A stretch of 64,000 nucleotides of DNA from an uncultured Eggerthellaceae bacterium (GTDB lineage: Bacteria; Actinomycetota; Coriobacteriia; Coriobacteriales; Eggerthellaceae): contig CAJURO010000004.1 in NCBI GenBank assembly GCA_910588985.1, positions 1 to 64,000 of the forward strand, read 5' to 3'. Within the stretch, counting starts at the first letter, position 1, and each line of letters starts with the position of its first letter. Of the stretch, positions 58,524-64,000 are shown piece by piece. The translations under genes were made by a program, and so were the position numbers. Below the pieces are notes generated by a model. It was not told the origin of the DNA. It did no database searches and was given only the letters and a program-made list of their open reading frames with translations.

Positions 58524-61160
58524 TTAGAGGATCATATCGCGCGCTATCTGCAGCGCCTCATCGATGCCAGCGGGATTCTTGCCGCCAGCCTGAGCCATGC
58601 CAGGCTTGCCACCACCGCCACCACCAATCGCAGGCCCCATGGCACGAATGATCGCACCAGCATCGAACCCTGCAGCAACGGCCTCGTCGCTTCCCGCGGC
58701 CATGAGCGTCACTTTGCCATCCTTCTCGCCCGCGATGATCAAAGCGCCAGGCTTCTCCATACGAGAGCGGATCACGTCCCACATATGGCGCTGCCCGCCG
58801 CTCTCGACAGCTGGCGCACTCTCGATGATGACAGGATAGCCTGCTGCCGCGATCTGCTGCTGCTCAAGAAGCCTGCTGATGCCATCATCGGAAATAGCCT
58901 GCTTGCCACGTTTGGCTGCCTGCTGGAACTCTTTGAAGCTCTTCAAGTTGGAAGCAGTGCGCTCAGATACATCGAATAGCGGAACCTTGAGCTCAGCTGC
59001 GGTCTCCTTGAGCTCAGCCTCGATCTTGTTCACATACTCAAGCGCACCATAGCTCGTTACCGCCTCGATACGACGCAGATTCGCTCCTACGCTCGACTCG
59101 CTCGTGATCTTGATGAATCCGATCTCGGAGGTGTTTGAAACATGGCAGCCGCCGCAGAGCTCTTTCGAGAAATCGCCTGCTTCCACTACGCGCACATGCT
59201 CTCCGTACTTTTCACCGAAGAGCGCCGTAACACCTGCCGCGCGTGCCTCGTCAAGGGTCGTCTCATAGATCGTCGTTGGAATGGCCTCCATAACCTTGTT
59301 GTTCGCAACACGCTCGACCTCTGCGATCTGCTCAGCAGTCAAGGCCTCGAAATGCGTGAAGTCGAAGCGAAGTCGCTCAGGGCCAACATAGGATCCTGCT
59401 TGACGAACATGATCGCCAAGCACGTGCCTGAGGGCTGCGTGAAGGATATGCGTGCCTGTATGATTGCGCTCGATCGCTGCACGACGATGCCCATCGACCA
59501 CGCATTCGACAACATCCCCCACTGAGATGGTGCCCCCCTCTACGCTCACCTGATGAACGTAGAGACCGCTCTCTGGCGTGATGGTATCCGTGACGAATGC
59601 CTTGGCGCGACCATCGGTAAAGTAACCTGTGTCACCAACTTCGCCGCCCATTTCCGCATAGAAGGGCGTGATATCGAGCACCGCCTCACCCTTTTGCCCA
59701 TCTTTGAGCTCAGCTACCTGCTCTCCTTGAAAGACAAGCGCACGGATGCGCGCCTCAGATGCGCATTTGTCATATCCAACAAATGTTGTTGCACCTTCGC
59801 TCTTCAAAATGTCGGCATAGATGCCGCCATAGGTTGACCATGCTGCCTCTGCATCCTTTGCGCCTGCTTGGCGTGCACGCTCACGCTGTGCCGCCATCTC
59901 GGCCTGGAAGCCCTCCATATCGACATCGATGCCTCGCTCAGAGGTGATCTCAGAGGTGATCTCGACGGGGAACCCATAGGTATCGTGGAGCGTGAATGCC
60001 GTCTCGCCAGGCAGCACGTCTCCCTCAAGCGTTGAGAGCGCGTCTTCGAGATACGCCTGACCTTGCTTCAAGGTTGCGCCAAAGCGCTCCTCCTCTGATA
60101 CGATCAGCTTGCGCTCAAGCTCGCGATTCTCCACGATCTCGGGATACACATCGCCCATAAGGCGAACGATCTCGTCAACGTAGTCATTCAAGAAGAGACC
60201 CTCGATGCCGATGAGATGCGCTTTCATGATCGCGCGGCGGAGCAAGCGTCTGAGCACATAGCCACGTCCCTCGTTCGAAGGAAGGATACCATCAGCGATC
60301 ATGAAGGTCACTGCACGGGAATGATCGGCAATGATCCTCAAGGAGAGGTCGGTCTGAGGATCTTCGCCATATGATTTGCCTGAAAGACGCTCACCGACAG
60401 CAACGAGGCTGCGCAGCACATCGGTCTCATAGTTCGACTGCACGCCCTGCATGATGGCGGCAATGCGTTCAAGACCCATGCCAGTATCGATGTTCTTCTT
60501 CGGAAGCTCTGTGAGCGTGCCATCCTCTTGCCCGTCATATTGCGTGAACACGCAATTCCAGTACTCCAGGAAACGGTCGCAATCGCATCCTGGTGCACAG
60601 TCAGGGCTCCCACAACCAAAATCCTCACCCTGGTCGAAGTAGAGCTCAGAGCAGGGACCGCACGGACCTGTAGGGCCAGCACGCCAGAAATTGTCATCTT
60701 CGCCAAGCTTGGAGATATGGCTCTCATCGACACCAAGGGCCTTCCAGATCTCGATGGTCTCGTCATCATCCTCGAAGACGGTGAAATAGAGCTTTTCCTG
60801 TGGAAGCCCGAGCACGTTGACCGAGAAGTCGAGCGCCCACGCGCACATCTCCTTCTTGAAATAACGACCGAACGAGAAGTTGCCGAGCATCTCGAAGAAG
60901 CTCAGGTGTCGTCCCGTCGTCCCAATGATATCGATATCGTTCGTGCGCACACACTTCTGCACCGTCGTCGTGCCGATGTACTCTTCAGGGATCTGCTTCT
61001 GCTGAAGAAAATAAGGCTTGAATTGAACCATGCCCGCGCTTGTAAGAAGCAACGAAGGATCATCGGGAACGAGCGAGGATGATGGCCAGCGAGCACAGCC
61101 CTTATCCTCGAAGTACTTCAAATATGCTTCGCGAATCTCAGCGGTTGTCATGTATTTCAT
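58524..61160 (-). CDS. alaS: Alanyl-tRNA synthetase
   Basis: An 878-aa class II synthetase of full length. The aminoacylation domain (SSSLVPDDPSLLLTSAGMVQFKP), the editing domain zinc ligands HTGTHILH and CGGCH, and the C-Ala domain with GGGGGKPGMAQAGG are all present. It can therefore deacylate Ser- and Gly-tRNA-Ala. It is followed by ruvX and mltG with short gaps. tRNA-Ala(CGC) is elsewhere in the window. Confidence 0.97.
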   Translation of the reverse strand: MKYMTTAEIREAYLKYFEDKGCARWPSSSLVPDDPSLLLTSAGMVQFKPYFLQQKQIPEEYIGTTTVQKCVRTNDIDIIGTTGRHLSFFEMLGNFSFGRYFKKEMCAWALDFSVNVLGLPQEKLYFTVFEDDDETIEIWKALGVDESHISKLGEDDNFWRAGPTGPCGPCSELYFDQGEDFGCGSPDCAPGCDCDRFLEYWNCVFTQYDGQEDGTLTELPKKNIDTGMGLERIAAIMQGVQSNYETDVLRSLVAVGERLSGKSYGEDPQTDLSLRIIADHSRAVTFMIADGILPSNEGRGYVLRRLLRRAIMKAHLIGIEGLFLNDYVDEIVRLMGDVYPEIVENRELERKLIVSEEERFGATLKQGQAYLEDALSTLEGDVLPGETAFTLHDTYGFPVEITSEITSERGIDVDMEGFQAEMAAQRERARQAGAKDAEAAWSTYGGIYADILKSEGATTFVGYDKCASEARIRALVFQGEQVAELKDGQKGEAVLDITPFYAEMGGEVGDTGYFTDGRAKAFVTDTITPESGLYVHQVSVEGGTISVGDVVECVVDGHRRAAIERNHTGTHILHAALRHVLGDHVRQAGSYVGPERLRFDFTHFEALTAEQIAEVERVANNKVMEAIPTTIYETTLDEARAAGVTALFGEKYGEHVRVVEAGDFSKELCGGCHVSNTSEIGFIKITSESSVGANLRRIEAVTSYGALEYVNKIEAELKETAAELKVPLFDVSERTASNLKSFKEFQQAAKRGKQAISDDGISRLLEQQQIAAAGYPVIIESAPAVESGGQRHMWDVIRSRMEKPGALIIAGEKDGKVTLMAAGSDEAVAAGFDAGAIIRAMGPAIGGGGGGKPGMAQAGGKNPAGIDEALQIARDMIL

Positions 61161-61282
61161 AGTTGTGGATTCTTTCCATGTCTAAACCGTTTGAACTGCA
61201 TCATTATAGTTCAAAGCTCTGGTATCCCACGTTTGAGATCTGCCGCGCACGAGGGCTTGCGCAAGATACGCCTCACGTAAGG

Positions 61283-62722
61283 TCAGTTGCGTGGATCGGG
61301 AAGGATATCCGCCCCTCGACGAGGCGCTCCCTGACTGGGAGCAGAAGTCGCATCACCAAGCGGGTCAACACCGTCGGTATTGCCAGGCGTACCCTTGAAG
61401 AACACGCCATCCTCTGAAACGAGCTGACGTCCGGTGCGCTTCTCGAAGTAGTACACGAAGCACGACTTGATGACAGCGGCCGCAGGAATGGAAAAGAGCA
61501 TGCCCACGAGCGACCCGAGAAGCCCATCCATCGCGCCACCTATCGCAGAGCCGACCATCATCGCAGCAAGCGTGACAGCTGGATGCACGTCAACGGAATT
61601 CTGCATGATCTTGGGACTCACGAAGGTGTAGACGAACTGTTGGATGATGATGGTGCCGATAAGACAGATAAGGGCAGCGATAGGACTCGTGAACAATGCG
61701 ACGATGGCCGCTGCAGCACCACCCAACCACGGACCGATGATAGGGATGATATTCAAGATGCCCGTGATGACGCCAAGCGCGGGAGCGTTCGCCACCCCTG
61801 CGACCGCAAACAGGATCCCGCAAGCAACACCAATGATGATGCACTGAAGAAGCGTGCCTTTGATATACCCACCCATGATGCGCGTGAACGTGATATGGAG
61901 AAAATGAGCATCCTCGTAATGGCGCGGGCTGATGAGACGCTTCGTCTCCTCTCCGATAGCAGGAAGCTCCATGAGGATCCAGAACGCGATCACCAATCCG
62001 AAGCCGATCGCAAGAAGAGAATTCGCAATGGCCGCTCCCATGTCGACGACCATATTCGCCGTGCCTGATGCAAGAGACGATGTCCAGCTTGATATAGAGG
62101 ATGACACCTCTCCAACCGCGTTTCGTATGGTCTCGTTATCAAGCCAACCAGCATACTTGTCATATTGCTCGCCAACCCACTTCGTGAATGCATCTATGTA
62201 TCCAGGAATGGAGCTGATCAGATTCTCGAATTGAACGTTCAGGCCGAAGATCGGCGAGAACGCAAGAAAGAGGATGACTGTAAGAACGACGAACATGACA
62301 ACATAAGCCAATGCTGTTGCCACGGCGCGATTCATCCCAAGATCAGAGAACTTGTTGACGATGCCGCGGAGACAGAATACGAATATGAGCGTCCATATCG
62401 CGATGGAAACAGGGATCGCGAGAATACGGAGCATGAAAACAAGGACGCCAACAAGGACGATGGCTCCCACAGCAGTCCAGATCGCGAGGAAGAGGCGCTT
62501 GCGCTTGTCTGCCTTGATAGCATCTGATTCGCTTGCGATGGCCGCTCGATCGGCTTTCGCCTTGTTCGCGCGTACTTGCGCATTCGCATGTGCGCGAATA
62601 TGCTCATCGTAGGCGATGATATCCCGATAGCTCTTCGCAGAGCCTTTCTTGCGCCCGCTTCCGCTCTTGGATGCGCTTTTGGCTTCCGTGGCCTTGTCCT
62701 TATGTTCAGAAGAATCAGGCAT
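61283..62722 (-). CDS. AI-2E family transporter (PerM-type permease)
   Basis: A 479-aa polytopic membrane protein. It has a Lys/Ala-rich soluble N-terminus of about 75 residues and seven to eight transmembrane helices. The conserved features are the IIGVACGILFAVAGV and GVITGILNIIPIIGPWLGG segments plus VSPKIMQNSVDVHPAVTLAAMMVG. Family members export AI-2 or exchange Na+/H+, so the substrate is open. It lies between the DUF948-like gene and alaS, where many actinobacteria have a small membrane protein gene. Confidence 0.9.
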   Translation of the reverse strand: MPDSSEHKDKATEAKSASKSGSGRKKGSAKSYRDIIAYDEHIRAHANAQVRANKAKADRAAIASESDAIKADKRKRLFLAIWTAVGAIVLVGVLVFMLRILAIPVSIAIWTLIFVFCLRGIVNKFSDLGMNRAVATALAYVVMFVVLTVILFLAFSPIFGLNVQFENLISSIPGYIDAFTKWVGEQYDKYAGWLDNETIRNAVGEVSSSISSWTSSLASGTANMVVDMGAAIANSLLAIGFGLVIAFWILMELPAIGEETKRLISPRHYEDAHFLHITFTRIMGGYIKGTLLQCIIIGVACGILFAVAGVANAPALGVITGILNIIPIIGPWLGGAAAAIVALFTSPIAALICLIGTIIIQQFVYTFVSPKIMQNSVDVHPAVTLAAMMVGSAIGGAMDGLLGSLVGMLFSIPAAAVIKSCFVYYFEKRTGRQLVSEDGVFFKGTPGNTDGVDPLGDATSAPSQGAPRRGADILPDPRN

Positions 62723-62738
62723 CTGTCCGCAAGCTAGC

Positions 62739-63602
62739 CTAACGCCCTACCGAGCCTTCATCATCAGAACCACTCTCGTCTGCATCGACATCCAAAAGGA
62801 TCTCGCTTGAGATGACCACGCCTCCATCCGCACTCGGAACGACCTCGCCTACTGCCTCGATATGGTCGTCTTCAGAGCCAGTCTCCTCGACCTCTTGAAC
62901 CATGTACAGGCTTGGGTCGATCGGCTCGGAATGCGGGATGGAGGAAGCTTGCGTCGCACTGGGCGCATCCGTGTCCGCATTCGCAAGGACCTCGTCAGTG
63001 ATCACGCTTGCCACGCTGCGAAGCGTGTCGTCCTTCAAGCTATCCTCTTGAGCGCGCTTCTCGGCAGCTTGCCTCTTGTCAGCTTGGACCTCGCGCTGTT
63101 CGCGTACCGCCTCGCCTGCTGCAGTGGCAGCAGCATTGGCGAAATCAACGATGGGGTTCGTCTTCTCTTCATCTGCATGCATATCTGCTGTCTCGCTGCT
63201 CGCGTACTTCGGCTTGAAGAGACCGCGTACCTTGTTGGTCATGTTCGTGACGATGTCAAGCGGAGCGCTTGTAACAGAATCAACCGCGGTCGTAGCCTTC
63301 GAGACCGTGCCTGTGATCTGCGTGATATCCTCGAGCATCTCATCAACGCGCATGAGCTCTAAGTTCACAGAGTCAACGGTGAGCGTAACGCGATCCATAA
63401 GCGGATCGGCCTTGTCGATGATGGGAGGGAGCTGCTTCGCGATACGATTGACGTTATCGAGCGCAGGATCGACCTGCCGCTTAAGGTCGGTCACTGTTGC
63501 GCGCAGGCGCCTTACCGCCAGCGCAAGCTCGACAATGAACCAAACCAGTGCACAGCCCGCAAGTATATACACGATGGGAAGCACGATGCCAAACACATCC
63601 AT
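62739..63602 (-). CDS. DUF948-like membrane-anchored protein
   Basis: A 287-aa protein with one N-terminal transmembrane helix (IVLPIVYILAGCALVWFIVELAL). An amphipathic, coiled-coil-like region follows (residues 28-120; DLKRQVDPALDNVNRIAKQLPPIIDKADPLMDRV). This matches DUF948 proteins found just upstream of alaS in actinobacteria. The C-terminal 150 residues are acidic and low-complexity. GAGGAGGACGTC is a near-ideal ribosome site. The function of the family is unknown. Confidence 0.82.
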   Translation of the reverse strand: MDVFGIVLPIVYILAGCALVWFIVELALAVRRLRATVTDLKRQVDPALDNVNRIAKQLPPIIDKADPLMDRVTLTVDSVNLELMRVDEMLEDITQITGTVSKATTAVDSVTSAPLDIVTNMTNKVRGLFKPKYASSETADMHADEEKTNPIVDFANAAATAAGEAVREQREVQADKRQAAEKRAQEDSLKDDTLRSVASVITDEVLANADTDAPSATQASSIPHSEPIDPSLYMVQEVEETGSEDDHIEAVGEVVPSADGGVVISSEILLDVDADESGSDDEGSVGR

Positions 63603-63656
63603 GACGTCCTCCTGCTCCTCGTCAAGATCAACAATTCCCGCGTATTCGCATAGATG

Positions 63657-63694
63657 ATGCTGCTTGGATTCTAGTTCAAGGATCCAAGCAGCAT
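63657..63694. repeat. Long inverted repeat between rarA and the DUF948-like gene
   Basis: ATGCTGCTTGGAT and ATCCAAGCAGCAT form a 13-bp perfect stem with a 12-nt loop, 130 nt downstream of rarA on the minus strand. There is no T-run directly after it. It may be a terminator-like or regulatory structure. The other bases between the two genes (63603-63823) show nothing recognisable. Confidence 0.5.
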
Positions 63695-63823
63695 TGATCT
63701 CAATCTATCTAGTTTCCACGTTGTAACTTTACATCATCTTATTCGTCACCGATGAAGAATCGGTCTGCGGTGCTGCATTTCATACATGTGAAGCACCATC
63801 AGGATGATGAAAGATAGGCTTCT

Positions 63824-64000
63824 CTATTCGTCTGTGCGATCACGTAAGGCGGCTTCGCTTCTATAAGCTTCCCATCCACGCTCGCTTGGATGATAGAAGC
63901 ACCCACGCTCGAGCCCATCGGGAAGATACTGCTGATCGACCCAGGCCCCTGGATAGCTGTGGGGATATTTGTAAGTGCCGTAATCATCCGAACCAGGACG
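63824..64000 (-). CDS. rarA: Replication-associated recombination protein A (RarA/MgsA), C-terminal end, cut by the window edge
   Basis: The last 58 codons of a gene that enters from the right edge. The frame reads DDYGTYKYPHSYPGAWVDQQY, then LPDG and FYHPSERGWEAYRSEA, and stops at TAG (63824-63826). This is the C-terminal signature of RarA/MgsA AAA+ ATPases (typically YKYPHDYPGxxVxQQYLPD...GYE). RarA acts at stalled replication forks. Its position upstream of the DUF948-alaS block is normal for actinobacteria. A 62-codon ORF in another frame over the same bases is a shadow. Confidence 0.85.
   Translation of the reverse strand, partial: RPGSDDYGTYKYPHSYPGAWVDQQYLPDGLERGCFYHPSERGWEAYRSEAALRDRTDE

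Noticed and set aside
63799..63987. 62-codon minus-strand ORF at the right edge
   Set aside because: It is out of frame with the RarA C-terminal signature, which reads through the same bases from the window edge to a TAG at 63824.
1..64000. CRISPR array, insertion sequence, prophage or integron
   Set aside because: No regularly spaced direct repeats, no transposase, integrase or phage genes, and no compositional break were seen on either strand.

Overview
The window is a gene-dense, mid-GC bacterial chromosome segment with no mobile elements, prophage or CRISPR array. The gene set points to an anaerobic or microaerophilic Coriobacteriia (Eggerthellaceae/Atopobiaceae-like actinobacterium). 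The evidence is the actinobacterial order rarA - DUF948-like - alaS - ruvX - mltG - aroE/C/K/B/Q - pepP, a group 3b-type NiFe hydrogenase, many flavoproteins, and a Bsp-repeat surface protein. Genus is not decided; a small-genome member such as Cryptobacterium would fit the GC level, but that is inference. Most genes lie on the minus strand.

Layout. 0.1-4.3 kb: CCA/poly(A) nucleotidyltransferase, cold-shock protein, then rpiB-glyA-dCMP deaminase. 4.4-12.3 kb: tsaC with two overlapping flavoprotein genes, an amino-acid:Na+ symporter, a polytopic LPG-synthase/flippase-like protein, a hotdog thioesterase and a lipase-like hydrolase. 12.5-15.2 kb (plus strand): a cobalamin-riboswitch-like leader in front of a DUF4430 (transcobalamin-like) lipoprotein, mazG, a small membrane protein and 5-formyl-THF cyclo-ligase. 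15.2-21.3 kb: an ATP-grasp protein, FMN protein, alkyltransferase-like protein, a 977-aa secreted repeat protein with a C39-like peptidase domain, tRNA-Ala and a Veg-family protein. 21.4-26.5 kb: P1 peptidase, then metG-tatD-FMN protein-rsmA.

26.6-33.1 kb is the most distinctive region. It holds larB-larC1-rhaD (nickel-pincer nucleotide genes coupled to a class II aldolase, with LarC lacking its C-terminal domain). Next to it is a hydBGDA hydrogenase operon whose large subunit stops exactly at the last nickel-motif histidine, so no maturation cleavage is needed. 33.2-38.7 kb: ndk, a TPR protein, cyclophilin, an RlmD-like methyltransferase, tRNA-Arg and infC-rpmI-rplT, with a readable promoter, an attenuator and a probable AUA start codon. 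38.7-49.5 kb: envelope functions (a glycolipid glycosyltransferase broken by an apparent 22-nt deletion, two GT2 enzymes, two unknown membrane proteins), tRNA-Glu, an M16C protease, an amino-acid binding lipoprotein and ComF. 49.6-64 kb: an archaeal-type adenosyl/inosylhomocysteine hydrolase, then a long minus-strand run of shikimate, cell-wall and housekeeping genes, ending in the 3' end of rarA at the right edge.

Gene starts were chosen from Shine-Dalgarno spacing and family alignment from memory. No database search was possible.
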